DNA of 64,000 nt from Halpernia humi (GTDB taxonomy: Bacteria > Bacteroidota > Bacteroidia > Flavobacteriales > Weeksellaceae), in contig NZ_FNUS01000002.1 in NCBI RefSeq assembly GCF_900108025.1, forward strand, positions 124,001 through 188,000, given 5' to 3'. A model generated the notes under the pieces. That model had not been told where the DNA came from and searched no databases. It saw nothing but the letters and a program-made list of their open reading frames with translations. Shown here piece by piece: positions 36,657-44,865 of the stretch (positions within the stretch are counted from its first letter, which is position 1; the number at the start of each line of letters is the position of its first letter). The position numbers were made by a program, and so were the translations under genes.

Positions 36657-38021
36657 TTAATTCTGCGTTCCATTTTGCCAATTGATTATTTGATCTGAAA
36701 GTGTATCAATATTTCCCGCACCAACGGTGAGCAAAATATCAAAATCTTTCTGTTTTATTTTATCTAAAGCCATTTCTAATGTTGAAACTTCTTTTTTATC
36801 TAAATTTATTTTATCTAAAAGCCATTCCGAAGTAATGCCTTCAAAGTTTTCTTGTAATTCTCTTGCTGGATAAATGTCTAAAAGAATTAACTCATCTACT
36901 TTGGCTAAGCTTTTAGCAAAATCTTCTGCAAAATCGCGCGTTCTGCTGAATAAATGTGGCTGAAAAACTACCAATAATTTTCGGTTCGGATAAAACGTTT
37001 TGATGCTTCCAATCACCGCATCCAATTCGGTAGGGTGGTGCGCATAATCGTCAATATAATTTTTTCCGTTTTCAAAAAAATACTTTGTATAACGGCGTTT
37101 TATACCTTTAAAAGTTCGGATTCCTTCTTTGATAGTTTTAAAATCTACGCCTTTTTCATGCATAATTGCGATGGCTGCGGTGGCATTTTCTACATTGTGA
37201 ATACCTGGGATTTCCCAAACAAAATCTTTAATGGTTTCAGTTGAGGTATGAAAATCGAAATATATTAAATCGTTTACCATTCTCATATTATCGGAATAGA
37301 AATCGGCTTCTTCGTTCACCGCGTAGGTTTTTGCGCCACGGTTAATTTCAATTCCTTTTCTTACAAATAGTTGATTATCATTTGGAACTAAAGCCGCGAA
37401 ATCTCGAAAACTTTTTTCTATGGTTTCTTTGTCGCCATATATGTCCAAATGGTCTGCATCAATGGATGTAATGACCGCCCAATTGGGTTTCAGATTCATA
37501 AAAGAGCGGTCGTATTCATCGGCTTCTACAACGGAAATCTTGTTTCCATTAAAAATAAAATTAGATTTAAAATTCTCTGCAATGCCACCCAAAAAGCCTG
37601 AAAATGGGAGGTTTGCAACTTTGCAAAGATGTGCAACCAAAGATGAGGTCGTCGTTTTCCCATGCGTGCCTGCAATTGCAATGCATTCCGTGTGATCGGT
37701 AATCATTCCTAAAACTCTTGCACGTTTATAAATTGTAAAATTCAACTCGGTAAAAAAGTCTAGAATTTCTAGTTTTTTTATGGCGGGCGTGTAAATAACG
37801 AGTGTGTTTTCTCTTTTTAAATTAAAAATTTCATCATTTACCTTATCTTCGAAATTTATTTTAATGCCTTCAGAAATTAAAGCATTTGTGAGTTTTGTTT
37901 CAGTTTTATCGTAGCCCAAAACATTCCCACCGATGGAGTGAAAATATCTTGCAAGAGCCGACATTCCGATGCCGCCAATGCCAACGAAATAAAAATTTTG
38001 ATAGGAACTGAAATGACTCAT
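36657..38021 (-). CDS. murC: UDP-N-acetylmuramate-L-alanine ligase MurC
   Basis: A 454-residue Mur ligase. The N-terminal Rossmann part has FVGIGGIGMSALA, the P-loop is GTHGKTT at 118-124, and VVEADEYDRSF and YAHHPTE mark the central and C-terminal domains. It adds L-Ala to UDP-MurNAc in the cytoplasm. The gene lies eight bases downstream of the YbjN-like gene in the reading direction. Confidence 0.96.
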   Translation of the reverse strand: MSHFSSYQNFYFVGIGGIGMSALARYFHSIGGNVLGYDKTETKLTNALISEGIKINFEDKVNDEIFNLKRENTLVIYTPAIKKLEILDFFTELNFTIYKRARVLGMITDHTECIAIAGTHGKTTTSSLVAHLCKVANLPFSGFLGGIAENFKSNFIFNGNKISVVEADEYDRSFMNLKPNWAVITSIDADHLDIYGDKETIEKSFRDFAALVPNDNQLFVRKGIEINRGAKTYAVNEEADFYSDNMRMVNDLIYFDFHTSTETIKDFVWEIPGIHNVENATAAIAIMHEKGVDFKTIKEGIRTFKGIKRRYTKYFFENGKNYIDDYAHHPTELDAVIGSIKTFYPNRKLLVVFQPHLFSRTRDFAEDFAKSLAKVDELILLDIYPARELQENFEGITSEWLLDKINLDKKEVSTLEMALDKIKQKDFDILLTVGAGNIDTLSDQIINWQNGTQN

Positions 38022-38029
38022 TTTCTAAT

Positions 38030-38497
38030 TTATTTGAATATTTTATCTGTGTCTAAATTAAATGCATCGCCTTCATAGAGGTAAAATTCAGTAATAGCAT
38101 CTTCTAAACTTGCCCAAGAAAAACCGCCCGTTACCCAAAAATAATATTCAAATTGCACAGTGTTGCTTTTTTGGAAATAAACCGCTTTTATCATTTTTAA
38201 TTTAGAAATTTTTTCTAGTAAAGTTTGTTTTTTTTGCTCATCAGCAGTGTCTTTCAGCCCATCGTTAATGTTGAACATGATGTACTTTTTATCTTTGTCA
38301 AAATCTAAATAAAGTGGATAGCCATCTTCACTTTCAATTTTCAAAAAATCTGCAGTTTTTTCTAAGATTTTAAATTTTTTGGTTTGCAAATATTTAGCAA
38401 AATTCTCTACGGTTACGTCACTTGCTTTCACAAAATCTTGTGCCGATACCGTTGTACCGATCAATAGGAGCGCGAAAAATAAAATAAACTTTTTCAT
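38030..38497 (-). CDS. secreted YbjN-like protein inserted in the dcw cluster
   Basis: A 155-residue protein with a signal peptide (MKKFILFFALLLIGTTVSAQ). The mature part, with a LQTKKFKILEKTADFLKI start, alternating strands and a GGFSWASLEDAITEFYLY end, has the YbjN/type III chaperone-like fold by pattern. It sits between murG and murC with another unknown gene; it is not a standard dcw member. Its transcription with wall genes hints at an envelope role, but this is inference only. Confidence 0.65.
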   Translation of the reverse strand: MKKFILFFALLLIGTTVSAQDFVKASDVTVENFAKYLQTKKFKILEKTADFLKIESEDGYPLYLDFDKDKKYIMFNINDGLKDTADEQKKQTLLEKISKLKMIKAVYFQKSNTVQFEYYFWVTGGFSWASLEDAITEFYLYEGDAFNLDTDKIFK

Positions 38498-38527
38498 AAT
38501 TGTAAATTTTTAAAGGGTTATTGTGTT

Positions 38528-39181
38528 TTATCTATTTTTTAAAAAAGTGAATGCAGTATAAAATAATATTCCAATTGCCGAGAGGTATAAAATACGTTCG
38601 CCGTGTAATCTATCACCACGAGAAAATCCGTAAAATTTGTTTCCATTTGGCAAATATTTTTTATATTTCATTAAATAAAAACCAATAAAAACACCTAGAA
38701 AACCACCAAAAATAGCCGAAAAGTAGCCTAAATAAATCAACCATTTTGGGCTTTCTTCTTGCACAGTTAAATCTGCAATTCTTTGTTTTCTGATTACATT
38801 TAATAATTCAGGTTTCACTTCATTTCCTCTTTCTTTTAAAATTTTTTGTGCTGCCAAATAATCGAATTTGCTCCATTCATCTTTTTTCATCAAAATTTCA
38901 ATGAGTTCTTCATCTGAAAATTCATATAAATAATAATCTTCGCTAATGTTCTTTACATCTTCGGCAGCTAGTTTTTCTTCTAATTGTTCAACTTTATCAA
39001 AGGCATTTTTTTCAATTTTTAACTCGTATTGTTTTGTATTGATATCTCCGCCAAAAGAAGCATCAACGCGTAACGAATTATCGTTTAGTTCATAATCTAT
39101 CTTATTTTGTTCTAAAATATTTATAAAATCCAAAGCATCATCTTTGTAAATAAATTTTCGATATGTTGTGAAATCGTCCAT
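38528..39181 (-). CDS. hypothetical protein with DUF2007-like start and C-terminal membrane helices
   Basis: A 217-residue protein. The first 70 residues (TTYRKFIYKDDALDFINILEQNKIDYEL) read like the small signal-transducing DUF2007 domain, a ferredoxin-like fold. A charged helical middle follows, then two membrane helices (about 145-165 and 195-213). It lies six bases downstream of murG in the same direction and is an extra gene within the cluster. Function is unknown. Confidence 0.6.
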   Translation of the reverse strand: MDDFTTYRKFIYKDDALDFINILEQNKIDYELNDNSLRVDASFGGDINTKQYELKIEKNAFDKVEQLEEKLAAEDVKNISEDYYLYEFSDEELIEILMKKDEWSKFDYLAAQKILKERGNEVKPELLNVIRKQRIADLTVQEESPKWLIYLGYFSAIFGGFLGVFIGFYLMKYKKYLPNGNKFYGFSRGDRLHGERILYLSAIGILFYTAFTFLKNR

Positions 39182-39187
39182 TTATTT

Positions 39188-40354
39188 CTACAATTTTGAA
39201 TTATTAATTTCCATTAAGTTAGAAATTTTATCAACAATTTCTTGCGTTGCATTTGGTTTTGCAAAAATTTTTAGATTTTCGCTCATCACTTTTCGCAAGT
39301 TTTCATTTTCGCAAATTTCCATTAAAGTTGGCCAAAATTGGTCTTTCATTTCTATGTCTTTCACCATTTTTGCCGCATTTTTTTCTACTAAAGTTAATGC
39401 GTTTTTAGTTTGATGATCTTCTGCAGCAGTCGGTAATGGTACTAGCAAAAGTGGTTTACCTGCAATAGCCAATTCAGAAATCGCAATCGCACCGGCTCGA
39501 GAAACAATAACATCTGCCGCGGAATAATGCAATGCCATATCTGAAATAAATTCCTTAATTTGTATGGAAGATGGAAGTTGGATGCTGGAAGTTTCCTTTG
39601 CGACGCCATTATTGCCTCTATCTTCATTCTTCCATCTTCCAACAATTTCAGCATAATCTGTTTTCCCGGTTTGCCATATTAGTTGGTAGCCAGATTTTTC
39701 TAAATTTTCTAAATTAGATTTCCAGCCATTGTTTAAAGTTCGTGATCCTAAAGAACCGCCAACCGACAAAATGCAGAGTTTTTTCGGATTTAAGCCTAAT
39801 TTCTCTTTTGCCGATTTGCTATCCATTAAACCATTGATGACGCTTTCTCTCACAGGATTTCCAAGATAAAAAGTTTGACTTTTTGGAAAAAAATTCTCCA
39901 TTTTTGGATAAGCCGTGAAAACAGCTTTTGCTTTTTTAGCTAAAAACTGATTGGTTTTGCCGGGCAAAGAATTTTGTTCTTGCACGAATGTTGTGACGCC
40001 TAATTTTGATGCGACCAATAACGCGGGCGCACTCGCGAAACCGCCTGTTCCAATAGCGAAATCTGGTTTAAATTCTTTAATTATTTTTCTTACTTTTAAT
40101 AAACTTGAAATGATTTTATAAGGAAGAAGAATGTTTTTAGACAAATTTCCGCGATCGAAACCGGCAATATTTAAGCCTTCAATTTTAAATCCTGCTTGTG
40201 GCACTTTTTCCATTTCCATTTTGTTTTGGGCGCCGATAAATAAAAATTCTGCGTCGGGAAATCTTTTCTGAATTTCTTGTGCAATAGCAATTGCCGGGAA
40301 GATGTGTCCTCCGGTTCCGCCGCCGCTCATTAGAATTTTTAAATTATTTTTCAT
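39188..40354 (-). CDS. murG: UDP-GlcNAc:lipid I transferase MurG with an internal insertion
   Basis: A 388-residue MurG, some 20 residues longer than usual. It has the N-terminal GGGTGGHIFPAIAIA loop, the second-domain GGSLGSRTLN loop, and SRAGAIAISELAIAGKP with AAEDHQTKNA, which bind UDP-GlcNAc. It makes lipid II at the inner membrane face. The excess length is at residues about 238-263, between WQTGKTDYAE and IKEFISDMALHYSAAD, and is encoded by a short palindromic repeat. The insertion is in frame and near a surface loop, so the enzyme may still work. Confidence 0.94.
   Translation of the reverse strand: MKNNLKILMSGGGTGGHIFPAIAIAQEIQKRFPDAEFLFIGAQNKMEMEKVPQAGFKIEGLNIAGFDRGNLSKNILLPYKIISSLLKVRKIIKEFKPDFAIGTGGFASAPALLVASKLGVTTFVQEQNSLPGKTNQFLAKKAKAVFTAYPKMENFFPKSQTFYLGNPVRESVINGLMDSKSAKEKLGLNPKKLCILSVGGSLGSRTLNNGWKSNLENLEKSGYQLIWQTGKTDYAEIVGRWKNEDRGNNGVAKETSSIQLPSSIQIKEFISDMALHYSAADVIVSRAGAIAISELAIAGKPLLLVPLPTAAEDHQTKNALTLVEKNAAKMVKDIEMKDQFWPTLMEICENENLRKVMSENLKIFAKPNATQEIVDKISNLMEINNSKL
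39566..39640. repeat. palindromic repeat inserted in frame into murG
   Basis: GGAAGATGGAAG at 39566-39577 and its exact reverse complement CTTCCATCTTCC at 39629-39640 bound a 75-base segment. The left side continues with further GGAAG words (TTGGATGCTGGAAG), a composition unlike the rest of murG. It codes for about 25 polar residues. Confidence 0.6.
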
Positions 40355-40410
40355 TCTTTATTTCTTTAATCCTTGAGATGAATGTCATGGGTATTTTAAT
40401 TCAATTCTCT

Positions 40411-40499
40411 ATTCAAATTTAATCCCTTCGGGATTTTTTACTTTTTTCCACGAGATGAATCTCGCGGTTATTCAAATTTAATCCCTTCGGGATTTTTTT
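40411..40499. repeat. two copies of a 30-base noncoding repeat upstream of murG
   Basis: The same 30-base sequence, with the core AATCCCTTCGGGATT, occurs at 40411-40440 and 40470-40499. Each copy is preceded by a short word containing GAGATGAAT, which in the second copy forms the palindrome GAGAT-GA-ATCTC. A related but diverged copy lies at 46340-46388, in the murE-ftsI spacer. Confidence 0.65.
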
Positions 40500-40555
40500 A
40501 ATTAATTATCAATTATCATTTTTTATGAAAGGCGATATATTATTTTAAAAACGAT

Positions 40556-40602
40556 AATCTTGTTGAACGCGATAATCTTGTTAAACGCGATAAATCGCGT
40601 TT
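40556..40602. repeat. tandem and palindromic repeat abutting the ftsW stop codon
   Basis: An 18-base unit, CGATAATCTTGTT(G/A)AACG, occurs twice in tandem, then AAACGCGAT-AA-ATCGCGTTT, a perfect 9-bp inverted repeat (40583-40602), runs into the ftsW stop codon at 40603-40605. It may act as a 3' end structure for the ftsW part of the transcript. Confidence 0.55.
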
Positions 40603-41838
40603 CTACGCGATGTCATTTATTTCTTCTATATTTTGTTTTTTACCCATTCCTTCTTCATCATATATCTGTATTCTGGAACTTACATTTAAAATAATTCCCA
40701 ATTGAAAATAAGTCACCAACATTGAAGTTCCACCGTAACTTATTAATGCCAAAGGTTGCCCAGTGACCGGTATTAAATTTATAGCAACCGCAATATTTAC
40801 AGCCACTTGCACAAAAATCATTATTCCGATTGCGAGTACGAGTAAAGACCCGAAAAATGCAGGCATTTTACTAGCAATAATAACGATGCGGATAATCATT
40901 ATCAAATACAGTGAAATTAGAAATATGGCGCCAATTAAGCCGTATTCTTCCACTACAATTGCAAAAATAAAATCTGAAACGGATTGCGGCAAAGTTTGTT
41001 TCAATGCACTTTTTCCTGGGCCCATTCCGGTAATTCCGCCGTGAACGATGGCGGCTTTTGCTTGCATCGTTTGATAATTTTTGGCTTTTAAGGCCTCATC
41101 ATCAACATCGGTAGATTTTTTGGAATTTGTGAAAGTTTCAATCCGGCTCATCCAAGTGTGTACGCGATTTCCGCCGAGTAAGTTAGTGTTTAGAGCAACT
41201 ATGATAAATAAAACCATTGCAACCAACGCTGTCGAAATAAAACCAACAATATATCGCCAGTTTAGTTGGCCAATTATCAGAACAGCAATAGAAACCATTA
41301 GAATCATCAAAGCAGTAGATCCGTTGTCTTTTGCTACTAAAATAAATACCAGTAAAATAGGTCCAAATATGTATAAAACATTTTCAATCGGCAGTCGATC
41401 CCTTGTTATTTTTTTGGTTAAATATCTACACAAATAAATAATTAAAGTTAAATAAGCGAATGAGGAAGGTTGAAAAGAAATTGGTGTTCCTGGGATTTTT
41501 AGCCAACGGGAAGCGGAAGCACCATCAATGGTTTGGCCTGTAAATAAAGTGAGGATTAAAAGGATAATAGTGATGCCCAGAAGGAAACTACTTAATTTGC
41601 CGATATATTCGTATTTTACAATTCCTACACCGCGCATTATGATGAGCCCTGCAACTACAAATGCCATGTGTTTCAGCACGTGGCTAGTTGTGGTTCCATT
41701 GTTAACAATATATTGCAAATTAGAACTAGCAGAATAAACGGGGAAAATAGAGAAAATAGAAATCACAATAATGACCATCCAAAGGACTTTGTCGCCTTTT
41801 AGATATTCTATTTTATTATCTGTTGATTGGTTTTCCAT
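40603..41838 (-). CDS. ftsW: lipid II polymerase / division protein FtsW
   Basis: A 411-residue SEDS protein with about ten membrane helices. SEDS hallmarks include GASRWLKIPG (about 115-125), VAKDNGSTALMI with the catalytic Asp region, and the C-terminal NLIPVTGQPLALISYGGTSM. It polymerises lipid II with its partner FtsI. It lies between murD (18 bases upstream) and murG (248 bases downstream). FtsW rather than RodA follows from this position. Confidence 0.95.
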   Translation of the reverse strand: MENQSTDNKIEYLKGDKVLWMVIIVISIFSIFPVYSASSNLQYIVNNGTTTSHVLKHMAFVVAGLIIMRGVGIVKYEYIGKLSSFLLGITIILLILTLFTGQTIDGASASRWLKIPGTPISFQPSSFAYLTLIIYLCRYLTKKITRDRLPIENVLYIFGPILLVFILVAKDNGSTALMILMVSIAVLIIGQLNWRYIVGFISTALVAMVLFIIVALNTNLLGGNRVHTWMSRIETFTNSKKSTDVDDEALKAKNYQTMQAKAAIVHGGITGMGPGKSALKQTLPQSVSDFIFAIVVEEYGLIGAIFLISLYLIMIIRIVIIASKMPAFFGSLLVLAIGIMIFVQVAVNIAVAINLIPVTGQPLALISYGGTSMLVTYFQLGIILNVSSRIQIYDEEGMGKKQNIEEINDIA

Positions 41839-41856
41839 TTATTTATAATACCGTTT

Positions 41857-43206
41857 TTAATTATGATTTTTCAACACTTCTTTTTTAAACTGATTGCCGC
41901 GATCTTCATAATTTTTAAACAAATCAAAACTTGCGCAGCATGGTGAAAGCAAAACAGTATCACCATTTTGTGCCAGTGATTTTGAGATTTTTACCGCTTC
42001 TTCCATCCTTGAGGTGCTGTAAATTTGTTCTTTTTTATCTTTGAAAAAATCTATAATTTTTTGATTATCAACTCCTAAACACACAATGGCTTTCACTTTT
42101 CGTTTAACAAGATTCTCAATTTCCGTGTAGTCGTTTCCTTTATCGGTTCCACCAACAATCCAAATTGTGGGTCTCTGCATGCTTTCTAAAGCGTAATAAG
42201 TGGCGTTCACGTTGGTTGCTTTGCTGTCGTTGATGAAGTTTACACCGTCAATTTCTGCTACATTTTCTAATCTATGTTCTACTGCTTGAAATGTCATCAA
42301 AGAATTTCTAATGTTTTCATTGCTGATTTTTAAAATTTTACCGGCTATAGAAGCGGCTAAACTATTGGCAATATTATGGTTTCCTACAAGCGATAAATCT
42401 TCAATTTTCATTGAAAAAGAATCTTGAAAATCTACAACGACATTTCCGTTTTCGATAAACCCACCTTCGTGGAATTTCTCTTTTAATGAAAAGGGAATTT
42501 TTCGAACTTTCAAATCCAATTCTTTCAAGAGTTTTTGGCTCATTTCATCGTCTTTGTTATAGATAAAATAGTTGTCGTTTTCTTGATTTTCGGCGATTTT
42601 GAATTTTGCGAGCGCGTATTCTTCGTAGTTGTAGTTGTATTGATCTAAATGATCTGGGCTAAGATTTAAAAGCAAAGAAATATAGGGACGAAAGTTTTGA
42701 ACATCATCCAACTGAAAACTGCTTACTTCTAAAACATAATAGTCGAAATTTTCTTCTGCCACTTGCTTTGCAAAGCTCGTCCCGATGTTTCCACCTAAGC
42801 CAACATTTAGGTTTGCTTGTTTTAAAATATGATAAATTAAAGAAGTGGTGGTTGTTTTTCCGTTGCTACCTGTGATGGCAATTATTTTGGCATTGGTAAA
42901 CGCTGATGCAAATTCTATTTCCGAAGAAAGCCGAATTTTTTTAGCATTAATTTTTGTAATTATATCTGCTTTTTTGGGAATTCCTGGGCTTTTTATAACC
43001 CAATCTGCGGCTAAAATTCTTTCTTCAGAATGTTTCCCCTCTTCAAATTCAATTTTGTTTTTTATTAAAAGTTGTTTGTAATTATCACGAATTTCTCCTT
43101 TGTCTGAAAGAAATACTTCCAAACCTTGAGATTTCGCTAGCAAGGCCGCGCCGAAACCACTTTCGCCGCCTCCTAAAACTACAATTTTTAAATTTTTATT
43201 TTTCAA
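41857..43206 (-). CDS. murD: UDP-N-acetylmuramoylalanine-D-glutamate ligase MurD
   Basis: A 449-residue Mur ligase with LGGGESGFGAALLA at the start, the P-loop GSNGKTT at 113-119, LNLSPDHLDQY, and NDSKATN. It adds D-Glu to UDP-MurNAc-L-Ala. There is no ATG at the expected place: translation most likely begins at TTG 43206 (or ATT just before it), four bases past the mraY stop codon, so it may depend on coupling to mraY translation. Confidence 0.95.
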   Translation of the reverse strand: MKNKNLKIVVLGGGESGFGAALLAKSQGLEVFLSDKGEIRDNYKQLLIKNKIEFEEGKHSEERILAADWVIKSPGIPKKADIITKINAKKIRLSSEIEFASAFTNAKIIAITGSNGKTTTTSLIYHILKQANLNVGLGGNIGTSFAKQVAEENFDYYVLEVSSFQLDDVQNFRPYISLLLNLSPDHLDQYNYNYEEYALAKFKIAENQENDNYFIYNKDDEMSQKLLKELDLKVRKIPFSLKEKFHEGGFIENGNVVVDFQDSFSMKIEDLSLVGNHNIANSLAASIAGKILKISNENIRNSLMTFQAVEHRLENVAEIDGVNFINDSKATNVNATYYALESMQRPTIWIVGGTDKGNDYTEIENLVKRKVKAIVCLGVDNQKIIDFFKDKKEQIYSTSRMEEAVKISKSLAQNGDTVLLSPCCASFDLFKNYEDRGNQFKKEVLKNHN

Positions 43207-43210
43207 AATT

Positions 43211-44452
43211 TTATCGAATTTTTAAAGTAATTAAACAAATAATTGCGAGCATTACACCGATGATTATCATGCGATTAACGATTTTACTTTCATGGTAACC
43301 TTCTTTTTGATAATGATGGTGGAGTGGCGACATTTTAAACAACCGATTGTTTTGCGCATATTCTAACCCAAATTTTTTCTTTCTATATTTGAATACAATG
43401 ACTTGCAGCACGACTGAGAGATTTTCTACTAAAAATATCCCGCACAATACCGGTATTAGTAATTCTTTTCTTAAAATTATGGCCAAAACCGCTATGACGC
43501 CGCCAAGCATTAAACTTCCTGTGTCGCCCATAAAAACTTGCGCTGGATAAGTATTGTACCAAAAAAATCCGATGACGGCGCCGACCAAAGCGAGCGCAAA
43601 AATGGTGGTTTCGCCCATATTGGGAAGAAACATAATATTAAGATAATCGGCGAAAATAATATTACCCGAAATGTATGCAAAAAATGCTAATGTGAGCAGT
43701 ATGACGACGCTAGTTCCGGCTGCGAGGCCGTCAATTCCATCGGTGATATTTGCGCCATTAGAAACGGCGGTCACAATAAAGATCACAATTGGAATAAAAA
43801 CTAGCCAAGACCATTCTGTGGCCTTTTCTGGAGACATCCAAAATAATATTCCGCTGTAATCAAATTCATTATTTTTCATAAAAGGCACCGTAGAAACAGT
43901 CGCTTTTTCGGCTTTTTGAAAATTTTGTTCTACATTATTTCTGTTAATAACAGTTGCATCTGCATATTTTCTCTTCACTGTAATATCTGGGTGAAAATAC
44001 ATTGTAATGCCGATAATTAAACCTAAACCAACCTGCCCAATTACTTTAAATTTGCCGCTTAGTCCGTCTTTATTTTTCTTTACTTTTTTAAGATAATCAT
44101 CTATAAAGCCAATTGCGCCCATCCAAATCACAGAAATAATGAGAAGCACTATATAAATATTAAAGATTCTGGTAAATAAAACCACGGGAATTAATGTCGC
44201 AATAATGATGATTAATCCGCCCATTGTTGGTGTCCCTTCTTTCTGTTTTTGCCCATCTAAACCAAGGTCTCGAACCATTTCGCCCATTTGTTTTTTACGC
44301 AAATAATTGATGATTTTTTTACCGTAAACCATTGCGATAAGCAAAGATAAAAGGACAGCAAAAGCAGCCCTAAAAGATATGTATCTTAAAAGATTAATGC
44401 CTGGAATGTAAATTCCGTGGTTGGTGAGATATTCGTATAAATAATATAACAT
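43211..44452 (-). CDS. mraY: phospho-N-acetylmuramoyl-pentapeptide transferase MraY
   Basis: A 413-residue membrane enzyme that makes lipid I. About ten helices are seen. Active-site blocks are present: [28 protein letters not shown] with the acidic pair, [12 protein letters not shown], and [12 protein letters not shown], then the His-containing [14 protein letters not shown]. It has an additional periplasmic loop of about 50 residues (about 165-215) found in Bacteroidota enzymes. Confidence 0.97.
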   Translation of the reverse strand: MLYYLYEYLTNHGIYIPGINLLRYISFRAAFAVLLSLLIAMVYGKKIINYLRKKQMGEMVRDLGLDGQKQKEGTPTMGGLIIIIATLIPVVLFTRIFNIYIVLLIISVIWMGAIGFIDDYLKKVKKNKDGLSGKFKVIGQVGLGLIIGITMYFHPDITVKRKYADATVINRNNVEQNFQKAEKATVSTVPFMKNNEFDYSGILFWMSPEKATEWSWLVFIPIVIFIVTAVSNGANITDGIDGLAAGTSVVILLTLAFFAYISGNIIFADYLNIMFLPNMGETTIFALALVGAVIGFFWYNTYPAQVFMGDTGSLMLGGVIAVLAIILRKELLIPVLCGIFLVENLSVVLQVIVFKYRKKKFGLEYAQNNRLFKMSPLHHHYQKEGYHESKIVNRMIIIGVMLAIICLITLKIR

Positions 44453-44483
44453 TTGCTTTTATTTTAATTAAAGATTAAAACTT

Positions 44484-44840
44484 TTAAAAAAAAATCTGAT
44501 TTCTATACTTACAAATAGAATCTATTTTACTTTTTGAGTTTTGAAATCTTCCATATTTAATTCCTTGTTTCTCATATAATTTTAAAATTTCATTCTTGTA
44601 ATTTTTGTTTTTGTTCAAAATGTACTTTTCACATAAACAAAGTGCTACCATATTTTTCGCATTACTTTCAGAAAAATTTAAATAACCAGGTTCTGGTTTT
44701 TCAAATAATTTTTCACTATAGGTGCTTTCACAATCTAAAATTTTCAATTTTTTTTCAAATTTATACGTGAAAATAAAGAATATCAAAATCCACAATCCAA
44801 TAATCCCTAAGGATACTTTTATGATTCTTGACTTTTTCAT
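44484..44840 (-). CDS. small membrane-anchored protein inserted between murE and mraY
   Basis: A 118-residue protein from the ATG at 44840 (a TTG two codons upstream is possible). A basic N-terminus and one membrane helix (about 7-25) are followed by a Lys/Tyr-rich extracytoplasmic part with several Cys (CES, LCLCEKY, SICKY). I do not recognise it, and it is not a normal dcw gene. Same strand and 25-31 base spacing suggest it rides on the cluster's transcript. Confidence 0.55.
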   Translation of the reverse strand: MKKSRIIKVSLGIIGLWILIFFIFTYKFEKKLKILDCESTYSEKLFEKPEPGYLNFSESNAKNMVALCLCEKYILNKNKNYKNEILKLYEKQGIKYGRFQNSKSKIDSICKYRNQIFF

Positions 44841-44865
44841 TTTCAAATTAACTCATTCTCAAATT

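Noticed and set aside
40411-40499. Two 30-base repeats separated by 29 bases look like a mini CRISPR array.
   Set aside because: Only two units, the spacer itself contains a palindrome of the same repeat family, a diverged copy sits at 46340-46388, and there are no cas genes.
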